This document shows positions 14,349 through 20,665 of a stretch of 33,877 nucleotides of DNA, one piece after another (within the stretch, counting starts at the first letter, position 1; every line of letters begins with the position of its first letter). Both the position numbers and the translations under genes were made by a program. The stretch is from an uncultured Dialister sp. Its GTDB lineage: Bacteria > Bacillota > Negativicutes > Veillonellales > Dialisteraceae. The notes beneath the pieces are model-generated. The model had not been told where the DNA came from and ran no database searches. It was given only the letters and a program-made list of their open reading frames with translations. The stretch lies in the NCBI RefSeq assembly GCF_900541605.1, contig NZ_UQKJ01000009.1:1-33877 (forward strand), read 5' to 3'.

Positions 14349-14513
14349 TAAGGAAGCACTGGTTAATTCGCAGAGTCAGATTTCATAAGGATTTTTATGC
14401 ACTGCTTCGTCATAATCCTCCTTAAATAGCTCGCTATTCGCGTCGGATTATTCCTTGCATTGCATAAAAATCCAAGAATGAAATCTGACAGCGATTTAAT
14501 CAGCGCTTCCTTA
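14349..14513. mobile_element. MITE-like non-autonomous element, complete copy
   Basis: 165 bp bounded by TAAGGAAGC and GCTTCCTTA. The inverted repeats extend inward with small interruptions: GTCAGATTTCAT with ATGAAATCTGAC, then GGATTTTTATGCA with TGCATAAAAATCC. The centre holds further palindromes (AATAGCGAGCTATT), so the whole element can fold on itself. It has no ORF. A second copy's right end is at 1-53. TA lies at both outer ends, which fits an IS630/Tc1-mariner-type mover, but that is inference. Confidence 0.8.
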
Positions 14514-14521
14514 GACGATAG

Positions 14522-14573
14522 ATGCCCACAGGCACCGGGCGCCGGAATTCCGGCCCGGTCCTGTGGGCATTTA
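14522..14573 (+). terminator. Strong terminator, probably of dps
   Basis: Long nested hairpin: ATGCCCACAGG pairs with CCTGTGGGCAT around an inner CCGGG/CCCGG and CCGGAATTCCGG stem, followed by TTTATTTT. It is about 270 bp from the dps stop because the MITE-like element sits between. Confidence 0.85.
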
Positions 14574-14604
14574 TTTTGTCGTATTCCCGTTAATTGTCCC
14601 ATCC

Positions 14605-14900
14605 CTTAAACGTCATTTCAAGCAGTGACACGCTTCCCCTCGGGTGGCAAGGGAACTGGATTCATAGGGAGCCGAAGGCGACTGAGAAATCAGTGAGACA
14701 CTTTCCCTGCGAAGTCGGGCAGGGGCTCCCGCCAGGGTGGGGTTAGCTGATGGAAACGGCCCAAAGGGCCCGACCGGCTTTCCTGACTGCTAACAGCTAG
14801 CAGCTAGAAGCCCTCACCCGCTCGCACGGCACTCAGCCACACAAGTGCCGCAGGCTGCATATCTCGATCTCGGTCTCGACCTCGATCTCGAACAGGGTGC
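14605..14900. repeat. Intergenic mosaic downstream of dps
   Basis: 14665-14775 is a direct copy of 13340-13450. 14784-14813 has a CTAACAGCTAGCAGCTAG block, and 14867-14893 a CTCGATCTCGGTCTCGACC hexamer-like run. From about 14800 the order of words is an inverted match to 32930-33060. No gene is seen. Confidence 0.7.
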
Positions 14901-14930
14901 ATTTGCGACGAAGCGGCTGCCTGCCTGAAG

Positions 14931-14968
14931 CCCAAATTATCGCAGGCTGACAGGCCTTTTTATTTTTC
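14931..14968 (+). terminator. Terminator-like hairpin
   Basis: GCCTGAAGCC pairs imperfectly with GGCTGACAGGC and is followed by TTTTTATTTTT. No gene ends nearby, so it may insulate the next operon from the repeat region. Confidence 0.5.
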
Positions 14969-15013
14969 TGCCAACCTGATGAAGAAAAAAGTTCCTAACC
15001 TGTAATATTTATA

Positions 15014-15068
15014 TTGACAAGTAAGAACTGCACTGCTATACTATACATGTAATCAAGATAGTTACATG
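15014..15068 (+). promoter_or_regulatory. Promoter and operator dyad of the reductase-Rrf2 pair
   Basis: Perfect TTGACA (15014-15019), 17-nt spacer, TATACT (15037-15042). Just downstream, CATGTAA (15046-15052) and TTACATG (15062-15068) form a perfect dyad across the expected transcription start. This is the place for autorepression by the Rrf2 protein encoded by the second gene. Confidence 0.8.
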
Positions 15069-15105
15069 ATAAACAAATCATTTTACCAACAAGGAGGACA
15101 CTCAA

Positions 15106-15738
15106 ATGAAAATTGCAGTAGCAGCAGGAAATGGACGGGTTGCAAAGGAAGTTATCGCAGAAGCACTGGGACGGGGTCATGAAGTCACGGTATTTGGCCG
15201 TCACGAAGAGAACAATACAGCATCGAAGGATTATCGGAAGAAGGACATCTTTGAACTGACGGCAGAAGACCTGCAGAAATTCGATGTAGTGGTGGATGCT
15301 GCCGGTGCCTGGGGCCTGGAAACCATGTATGTGATTCCGAAGGCTGCCATCTATCTGGCGGACCTGGTGAAGGGGACCGATACCCGCCTTATCGTAGTTG
15401 GCGGTGCAGGCAGCCTGTATACGAATAAGGAACATACCTCTACCGTAGAACTTTCTCCGGAATTTCCGGATGCCTTCAAGCCTGTCAGCGCAGCCCACGG
15501 CCTGGCACTGGCGGAACTTCGTGCCACCGAAGGGGTCAAATGGACCTATATCAGCCCGGCCGCTGATTTCCAGGCTGACGGCGAAAGAACCGGAGCCTAT
15601 GAACTTCACGGAGAGGAATTTGCACCGAACAGCCGGGGCGAATCGATCATTTCTTATGCGGACTATGCCATCGCCCTGGTGGATGAGATCGAGAAAGCTG
15701 CCCATGTGGGTCAGCGGATCAGCGTGGTCAGGGCGTGA
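15106..15738 (+). CDS. NAD(P)-binding reductase, Rrf2-linked NADH-flavin reductase family
   Basis: 210 residues, single Rossmann domain of the atypical short-chain dehydrogenase/NmrA type (COG2910-like, YwnB-like). The nucleotide loop AVAAGNGRVAKEV is at 4-16, with an Arg (G-R-H) after strand 2 at about 31-33 suggesting NADPH, then VVVDAAGAWG and RLIVVGGAGSLY. No membrane segment or signal. GGAGG lies before the ATG. This family is named for its usual linkage with an Rrf2 regulator, which indeed follows 69 bp downstream. It probably reduces a quinone, flavin or other stress-related electrophile; the substrate is unknown. Confidence 0.8.
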   Translation: MKIAVAAGNGRVAKEVIAEALGRGHEVTVFGRHEENNTASKDYRKKDIFELTAEDLQKFDVVVDAAGAWGLETMYVIPKAAIYLADLVKGTDTRLIVVGGAGSLYTNKEHTSTVELSPEFPDAFKPVSAAHGLALAELRATEGVKWTYISPAADFQADGERTGAYELHGEEFAPNSRGESIISYADYAIALVDEIEKAAHVGQRISVVRA

Positions 15739-15742
15739 AGAG

Positions 15743-15788
15743 AACCTGTAATCTTTACGTTGACATCTTCTCCGCCGCAGGATAAGGT
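15743..15788 (+). promoter_or_regulatory. Second promoter-like element before the Rrf2 gene
   Basis: TTGACA (15760-15765), 17-nt spacer, weak TAAGGT (15783-15788). The 23 bp up to and including the -35 match 14997-15019 at all but three positions (shared AACCTGTAAT and TTTA before TTGACA), so the -35 region appears duplicated. Confidence 0.5.
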
Positions 15789-15807
15789 ATAGGAGGAGGG
15801 ATGTATC

Positions 15808-16248
15808 ATGCAGATCACAAGCAAATTCACCATAGCCATACATATTATTACGGCCATCGACTACTTCGGAGATACCATGAAGGTGACCAGCAGTTTCCTG
15901 GCTGGCAGTGTTGGCGCCAACCCCGTCATTGTCAGAAATGTGATGGGAAACCTGAAGGCCGCCGGTCTCATTGAGACGAGCCAGGGGAAAAGCGGCATCC
16001 GCCTGGCCAGGAAGCTCGATGAAATTACATTTTACGATGTCTATCGGGCCGTAGAATGTGTGGACGACCGGGGCCTTTTCCACTTCCACGAAAATCCGAG
16101 CATCCGGTGCCCGGTGGGAAGAAATATCCACAGGGCCCTGGACGGGAAGCTCCGGAAAGTACAGGATGCCATGGAAGCGGAACTTCGCCGCATTACGGTG
16201 GCCGATGTGGAATCGGATATCAGAAAAGAAGTAGCTGCCGGTCATTGA
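15808..16248 (+). CDS. Rrf2-family transcriptional regulator
   Basis: 146 residues. The N-terminal winged helix (MQITSKFTIAIHII... then VRNVMGNLKAAGLIETSQG and a GKSGIRLAR wing) is typical of Rrf2 proteins. Those that bind Fe-S clusters have three cysteines. Here only one is present (I-R-C-P), as in YwnA-type members, so a cluster is unlikely and sensing may be by a single thiol or ligand. GGAGGAGGG precedes the ATG. It should repress itself and the upstream reductase through the dyad at 15046-15068. A clear terminator follows. Confidence 0.85.
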   Translation: MQITSKFTIAIHIITAIDYFGDTMKVTSSFLAGSVGANPVIVRNVMGNLKAAGLIETSQGKSGIRLARKLDEITFYDVYRAVECVDDRGLFHFHENPSIRCPVGRNIHRALDGKLRKVQDAMEAELRRITVADVESDIRKEVAAGH

Positions 16249-16257
16249 CCGGATCGG

Positions 16258-16292
16258 GAAGGGCTGTTGCACAATGACAGCCCTTCTTTTTA
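16258..16292 (+). terminator. Terminator of the reductase-Rrf2 operon
   Basis: GAAGGGCTGT pairs with ACAGCCCTTC and is followed by TTTTTAT, 10 bp past the Rrf2 stop codon. Confidence 0.9.
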
Positions 16293-16352
16293 TAAGACCG
16301 GAGCATTGGCTGCCGTATGGAGCCGATGTTTCCTTATAAAGGAGGAAGAGGA

Positions 16353-16985
16353 ATGGAAACGAAGGACTATCTGGACTATCTGGTCCGCGTCATCCATACG
16401 GCCATTGTGGCCACGGTGGATGAAGAGGGACTGCCGGTGACGGCAGCTATTGACATGATGGATACTGACGGGGACAGCCTCTACTTTATGACGGCAAAGG
16501 GCAAATCCCTCTATGATCGACTGAAAAAGAGGCCATTCCTGGCTCTCACAGGCCTCTGGGGAGATAATACCATGACCCGGAAAGCCCTGTCGATTCGTGG
16601 GAAAGTGCGTGAACTGGGAGAAGAAAAAAGGTCGGACCTGTTCAGGAAGAATCGGTATATGTGGGAGATCTATCCCACCGAAATATCCCAAAAGGCTCTC
16701 TCGGTCTTCCAGATCTATGAAGGCAGGGGGGAATGGTTTGACCTTTCAAAAAAGCCCGTGGAACGGGACTCCTTTACTTTCGGCGGTGGGAAAAAGGAGG
16801 AAGACGGTTATTTTATTACAGACCGATGCGTGGGATGCGGGAAATGCGTGGATGCCTATCCGCAGCACTGCATCTTCACCGGAAAGATTCCCTTCCGCAT
16901 TGTCCAGGAGCACTGCCTCCGTTGTGGAAACTGCCGGGCCCTCTGTCCGGCAGGGGCTGTAGAAAGAAGGTGTTTCCATGGATGA
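16353..16985 (+). CDS. FMN-binding split-barrel protein fused to a 4Fe-4S ferredoxin domain
   Basis: 210 residues from ATG 16353, which has AGGAGG 7 nt upstream; the upstream in-frame ATG lacks one. Residues 1-130 form a pyridoxamine-5'-phosphate-oxidase-like flavin barrel (AIVATVDEEGLPVTAAID, LYFMTAKGKSLYDRLKK). Residues 155-202 are a two-cluster ferredoxin-like segment. The second motif is complete (Cys188, 191, 194, 198 then Pro). The first is CxxCxxC (159, 162, 165) but has Tyr169 where the fourth Cys should be, with Cys173 nearby. It should move electrons between flavin and Fe-S centres. It overlaps the macrodomain gene by 8 bp, so it belongs to the ADP-ribosylation operon. Its partner is unknown. 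Confidence 0.8.
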   Translation: METKDYLDYLVRVIHTAIVATVDEEGLPVTAAIDMMDTDGDSLYFMTAKGKSLYDRLKKRPFLALTGLWGDNTMTRKALSIRGKVRELGEEKRSDLFRKNRYMWEIYPTEISQKALSVFQIYEGRGEWFDLSKKPVERDSFTFGGGKKEEDGYFITDRCVGCGKCVDAYPQHCIFTGKIPFRIVQEHCLRCGNCRALCPAGAVERRCFHG

Positions 16986-17784
16986 AAAGGAGAAACAGGA
17001 AAAACGGCTTGATTTCCTGGTGGAACAGTTCAAAGCGGACTCCCGGGAATACAGAAACCTTCCGACGCCGAAGGACCGGGAAGGGAAACGGGCCCTGCTC
17101 CGTTCCCTGATGAATATCCGGTTTCCCCGGAAGATGGATGAAGAAGTCCTCCGGGTACAGGATGCCTACCTGAAAGAACGGGCCCGGGAAAAAGGAATCG
17201 TGGAACCTTCGGATATTCCTGCCATCCGGGGATGCCTGTCCCTCTGGCAGGGGGACATCACGAGGCTTTCCGTGGATGCCATCGTGAATGCAGCCAATTC
17301 CGAGATGCTGGGATGTTTCATACCCATGCACAGCTGCATCGATAACTGTATCCATACCTATGCAGGCATTGAGCTCAGGGCGGAATGCTTTCGACAGATG
17401 AACGGACTTCGGGAAAAATGGGGCAGGGACTATGAACAGCCCACGGCCATCCCCCTCCTGACCGATGGATTTAACCTTCCCGCCCGGAAAATTATCCATA
17501 TCGTGGGACCCATCGTTTCCCGCTATCTCACGGAAGCCCTGGAAAAGGACCTGGCAGACTGCTATTGGAATACCCTGGAACTCTGCCGGACAAAGGGGCT
17601 GAGGACCCTGGCCTTCTGCTGCCTTTCCACAGGAGTCTTTCATTTCCCCGGCCGTCGGGCAGCGGAAATCGCTGTACATACGGTGACCCGCTGGCTCGCA
17701 GGCCATCCGGGGGCCATGGATCGGGTGATTTTTAATGTTTTCAAAGAGGAGGACAGGAAATACTATGAAGAAATACTGGAATGA
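16978..17784 (+). CDS. Zinc-type macrodomain protein, ADP-ribosyl hydrolase
   Basis: 268 residues. A helical N-terminal region of about 85 residues precedes the macrodomain: WQGDITRLSVDAIVNAAN (90-107), then LGCFIPMHSCIDNCIHTYAG with Cys113, His118 and Cys120 in the arrangement of zinc-dependent macrodomains, IIHIVGP, and CCLSTGVFHFPGRRAAEIA. Such proteins remove ADP-ribose from modified proteins and are genetically tied to class-M sirtuins, as here: the sirtuin gene begins 20 bp inside this one. It should reverse what the next gene does. The link to a sirtuin argues against a general metabolic role. Confidence 0.9.
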   Translation: MDEKEKQEKRLDFLVEQFKADSREYRNLPTPKDREGKRALLRSLMNIRFPRKMDEEVLRVQDAYLKERAREKGIVEPSDIPAIRGCLSLWQGDITRLSVDAIVNAANSEMLGCFIPMHSCIDNCIHTYAGIELRAECFRQMNGLREKWGRDYEQPTAIPLLTDGFNLPARKIIHIVGPIVSRYLTEALEKDLADCYWNTLELCRTKGLRTLAFCCLSTGVFHFPGRRAAEIAVHTVTRWLAGHPGAMDRVIFNVFKEEDRKYYEEILE

Positions 17785-18745
17785 AGCACCGAATGGATAC
17801 AGGGAAACCATTCATAAAGGCCTGATGGCACTGAAGGATTGCGACAGGCATATGTCCCGGGGAAAAGGGACAAAGGCTGACAATGTGGAAAAACTGGCGC
17901 AGGAAATCCGGACAGCCGATGCCATCGTCATCGGAGCCGGCGCCGGCCTCTCCACATCCGCAGGCTATACCTACAGCGGAGAACGGTTCAGGGAATGGTT
18001 CTCCGATTTCGCCGGGCGATACGGATTCCATGACATGTATGCCGGCGGGTTTTACCCTTACCCGTCGGAAGAAGAATTCTGGGGCTTCTGGGCACGGAAT
18101 ATCTATATTAACCGGTACATGGAACCGCCAAAGCCGGTATACCGGCAGCTTCTTTCCCTGGTCAAAGATACCGATTACTTTGTGGTGACCACCAATGTGG
18201 ACCACTGTTTCCAGAAAGCGGGCTTCGATAAAAAACGGCTCTTCTATACCCAGGGAGATTACGGACTCTTCCAGAGTATGAAACACCAGAAAACCTATGA
18301 TAATGAATCCTGGGTCATGGAAGCCATGGAAGCAGAAGGCTTCGTTCGGGGCGAGGATGGCCTGTTTCACAAACCGGTCCGGGGAACCGTGTCTATGGAA
18401 ATATCTGCCAGCCTCATCCCCAGATGCCCCGATGACGGCTCCGAAGTGACCCTGAACCTCAGATCCGATGACCTCTTTGTAGAAGATGAAGGCTGGTTCA
18501 AAGCCTCCGCAGCCTATGCCGATTTCCTGCACAGCCACGAAGGAAAGCATATGCTGTACCTGGAACTGGGCGTAGGCGCCAATACACCGGTCATTATCAA
18601 ATACCCCTTCTGGCAGATGACAAAGGAAAATGAAAAGGCCCGGTACGCCTGCATCAACTACGGAGAAGCCTTCTGCCCCAAAATCCTGGAAGACAGGAGC
18701 ATCTGCATCGATGGAGACATCGGAGAGGTACTCTCCCGGTTTTGA
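17765..18745 (+). CDS. Class-M sirtuin (SirTM), protein ADP-ribosyltransferase
   Basis: 326 residues from ATG 17765. The Rossmann core has GAGAGLSTSAGYTYSGERF (57-75), TTNVDHCFQKAGF with Asn144 and Asp146, and YTQGDYG (161-167). The catalytic His of deacylating sirtuins is replaced by Gln163, the hallmark of SirTM, which ADP-ribosylates proteins instead of deacylating them. The zinc ribbon is degraded: where a Cys pair is expected before H-Q-K-T-Y-D-N there is none, and CPxC reads C-P-D-D, so only one Cys remains. An extra N-terminal segment of about 40 residues precedes the fold. It overlaps the macrodomain gene by 20 bp. LplA2 and GcvH-L, the known partners, are absent here. Confidence 0.85.
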   Translation: MKKYWNEAPNGYRETIHKGLMALKDCDRHMSRGKGTKADNVEKLAQEIRTADAIVIGAGAGLSTSAGYTYSGERFREWFSDFAGRYGFHDMYAGGFYPYPSEEEFWGFWARNIYINRYMEPPKPVYRQLLSLVKDTDYFVVTTNVDHCFQKAGFDKKRLFYTQGDYGLFQSMKHQKTYDNESWVMEAMEAEGFVRGEDGLFHKPVRGTVSMEISASLIPRCPDDGSEVTLNLRSDDLFVEDEGWFKASAAYADFLHSHEGKHMLYLELGVGANTPVIIKYPFWQMTKENEKARYACINYGEAFCPKILEDRSICIDGDIGEVLSRF

Positions 18746-18975
18746 TGGATAGGGGGCTGGCAGGACAGGCTGGGGGCTGTCAGACGCCGGACAACCCCAT
18801 CGGTGGCGCCGCAGGCTGAAACTTGTCTCCCCCTGTGGGGGAGATGTCAGCGAAGCTGACAGAAGGGGTGCATTCGCCGCGAAGCGGCTGACCGGCTTCC
18901 CTGGAAGCTGGTCCCCATCCGTTCGCACGTCCCCGTCCCCTGGCTACAAGACCCGGCCCGAAGGGCTTGTCCTCG
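18746..18975. repeat. Intergenic mosaic after the sirtuin operon
   Basis: 18824-18872 is a copy of the two-hairpin module (CTCCCCC/GGGGGAG, TGTCAGC/GCTGACA) followed by a GGTGCATTCGCCGCGAAGCGGC block shared with 11482-11503. No gene and no classic terminator for the sirtuin operon are seen. Confidence 0.6.
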
Positions 18976-18976
18976 T

Positions 18977-19032
18977 CTATCATCTATCATCTATCATCTA
19001 TCTTCTATCTTCTATCATCTATCTTCTATCAT
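18977..19032. repeat. Heptanucleotide array CTATC(A/T)T x 8
   Basis: Eight uninterrupted 7-bp units, five CTATCAT and three CTATCTT. It is not within a gene and is about 250 bp upstream of the next promoter. A degenerate inverted version occurs at 33178-33210. Confidence 0.9.
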
Positions 19033-19157
19033 CCGGATTGCCAACTATCCGATTGTCTGATTCATTTGCTCCATAGCGGCTGTTCCGCTCAAGGCTGAAG
19101 GCTCAATGCTCCGTCAGTTTGCATGTACAATCAACTACACAACCGCCACTGATAAAA

Positions 19158-19210
19158 GCCCACCGGTATGCCACACCGATATTTAGGCAGGAAGTCTGTG
19201 GGCATTTTTT
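19158..19210 (+). terminator. Terminator-like hairpin
   Basis: GCCCAC (19158-19163) pairs with GTGGGC (19198-19203) followed by ATTTTTT, with an inner CGGT/ACCG stem. It shares its GTGGGCAT end with the dps terminator and probably insulates the ABC operon from the upstream repeats. Confidence 0.6.
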
Positions 19211-19276
19211 GTTGGAAAGGGACTATTTTATACCCAATATCTTTTATACGGAACCATAAATTTCTTCTATGAATCC

Positions 19277-19310
19277 GGAAATTGTTATTTCCCAATGAAT
19301 GGAATATAAT
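19277..19310 (+). promoter_or_regulatory. Promoter of the iron-type ABC operon with palindrome
   Basis: TTGTTA (19282-19287), 17-nt spacer, TATAAT (19305-19310). The palindrome GGAAAT-TGTT-ATTTCC (19277-19292) overlaps the -35 and would suit a repressor. It is not a recognisable Fur box. Confidence 0.7.
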
Positions 19311-19319
19311 ATTTGTAAA

Positions 19320-19352
19320 GTTTGTCATGTTTATGTAAATAAACTGTCAAAC
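19320..19352 (+). promoter_or_regulatory. Nested dyad in the ABC operon leader
   Basis: Outer arms GTTTG/CAAAC and inner arms GTTTAT/ATAAAC form one 33-nt symmetric structure 10 nt after the -10 box and 40 nt before the first start codon. It may be an operator or an mRNA hairpin. Confidence 0.5.
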
Positions 19353-19392
19353 ACCCTATTCAACTTCATACATGGACTCACAGGAGGGCAAA

Positions 19393-20559
19393 ATGAATCG
19401 TTTTAAGCGTTGTCTGATTGCTGCAGCGGCAGCAGGGTTAGCGGTTATGATGGTAGCAGGATGCGGAGGCGGATCCGGGAAAGCGGATAGCGCAGCTTCC
19501 GGCACTTCTTCCATCAATATTGTGCAGGTGAAGAGCGAAAAGGAAGCGGACCTTGTGGACCAGGCCAAAAAGGAAGGAGTGGTCAAGGTTTACTCCATCA
19601 CCAGCCGTGCAGCCAAGGCAGGCGCTGACTTTGAGAAGAAATACGGTATCAAAGTAGAAGCCAGCGACATGAAGGACTTTGAACTGATTGACAAGGTGAC
19701 AACGGAAGTCAAGGGCAATGCGGACGGTGCGGATGTGGTCATCTGTCAGGATTCCGGCCGTGTTTACGGGGAACTTCTCGCCAGTGGATATCTGGAAAAC
19801 TACATTCCGGCGGATCTGAAGGACCAGATTCCTGAAAAGAACCAGAGCCCCCTCGTATTTGCCTATATGAACAAAGTATTCATGTACAACGATGAAAACG
19901 GCAAACCCTGCCCCATTACGAATATCTGGCAGCTGACGGATCCATCCATGAAGGGGAAATTCTTCTTCAAGAGCCCCATGCAGGAAGGAATCAATGCCAA
20001 TTTCCTGACCATGCTGACGAAGCCGGAAGTGGCGGACAAAATGGCCAAGGCCTATGAAGATTACTATCATAAGAAACTGGAACTGACGACGCCCAATGCA
20101 GGCTACGAATGGATTAAGCTGGCCTTCACGAATGGTCTTGTCATGGGCTCCAGTGATACATCCATGACCGAATCCATTGGCGTAAAGGGACAGGATAATA
20201 CATCGGTGGGTCTCCTGAACTATTCCAAGATCCGCTATAAGGACAAGAAGAATCTGGCCCTTGCAGCGGCGGATAATATCAATCCTTACTCCGGTTTCTA
20301 CTATCTGGAATACCTGCTCATGGTGAAGGGTGCCAAACATCCGGCAGCGGCGAAGTTGTTCATCCAGTACCTCATGACCCAGGAAGGCTTCAAGAGCTGG
20401 GCTTCCGATATGGGTACATACTCCGGCAATACCACCATTGGTGTGGCTAAGGGAGATAAACCTCTTGCAGAATGGGAAAAGGTTCTCGTAGGCGATGATC
20501 CCCAGTATATCTTTGAACATCGTGCGGAAGTGGAAGAATTCATCAGCCAGTTTATCTGA
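19393..20559 (+). CDS. ABC transporter substrate-binding lipoprotein, Fe3+-type (FbpA/AfuA-like)
   Basis: 388 residues from ATG 19393, placed 7 nt after AGGAGGG; the longer frame lacks a site. It has a lipoprotein signal peptide with lipobox V-A-G-C at about 20-23. The mature part is a class II periplasmic binding protein of the COG1840 iron/thiamine/polyamine group: VKVYSITSRAAKAGADFEKKYGI near the start, DVVICQDSGRVYGELLASGYLE, and SGFYYLEYLLMVKGAKHP, whose paired Tyr residues recall the iron ligands of FbpA. It is the first gene of a complete importer. Iron is likely from the fused permease next door, but other oxyanion or organic ligands cannot be excluded. Confidence 0.8.
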   Translation: MNRFKRCLIAAAAAGLAVMMVAGCGGGSGKADSAASGTSSINIVQVKSEKEADLVDQAKKEGVVKVYSITSRAAKAGADFEKKYGIKVEASDMKDFELIDKVTTEVKGNADGADVVICQDSGRVYGELLASGYLENYIPADLKDQIPEKNQSPLVFAYMNKVFMYNDENGKPCPITNIWQLTDPSMKGKFFFKSPMQEGINANFLTMLTKPEVADKMAKAYEDYYHKKLELTTPNAGYEWIKLAFTNGLVMGSSDTSMTESIGVKGQDNTSVGLLNYSKIRYKDKKNLALAAADNINPYSGFYYLEYLLMVKGAKHPAAAKLFIQYLMTQEGFKSWASDMGTYSGNTTIGVAKGDKPLAEWEKVLVGDDPQYIFEHRAEVEEFISQFI

Positions 20560-20580
20560 TCTGAATCTATAGGGAAAATA

Positions 20581-20650
20581 CCGGGACCTGATGGGATGAC
20601 ACTCTCAAGAAACATCAGAGTGCTCCCGAGGCCCGGATTTTCTGTTCTTT
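20581..20650 (+). terminator. Partial terminator between binding protein and permease
   Basis: CCGGG (20581) pairs with CCCGG (20632), enclosing a strong CACTCT/AGAGTG stem and a GGGA/TCCC stem, followed by ATTTTCTGTTCTTT. Its imperfect T-tract suggests partial read-through, so the binding protein would be made in excess over permease and ATPase. Confidence 0.65.
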
Positions 20651-20665
20651 GGGAGAGGTCTTACT

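Noticed and set aside
16978..18745. DarTG-like or other toxin-antitoxin pair based on the macrodomain
   Set aside because: The partner is a class-M sirtuin rather than a DarT-like DNA ADP-ribosyltransferase, and the macrodomain has the zinc-type motif linked to SirTM.
16876..18928. Long minus-strand ORFs (311 and 395 codons) opposite the macrodomain and sirtuin genes
   Set aside because: Antisense frames of well-supported genes; no ribosome-binding sites and no recognisable motifs.
18977..19032. CRISPR array
   Set aside because: Units are 7 bp with no spacers and no cas genes; it is a simple tandem repeat.
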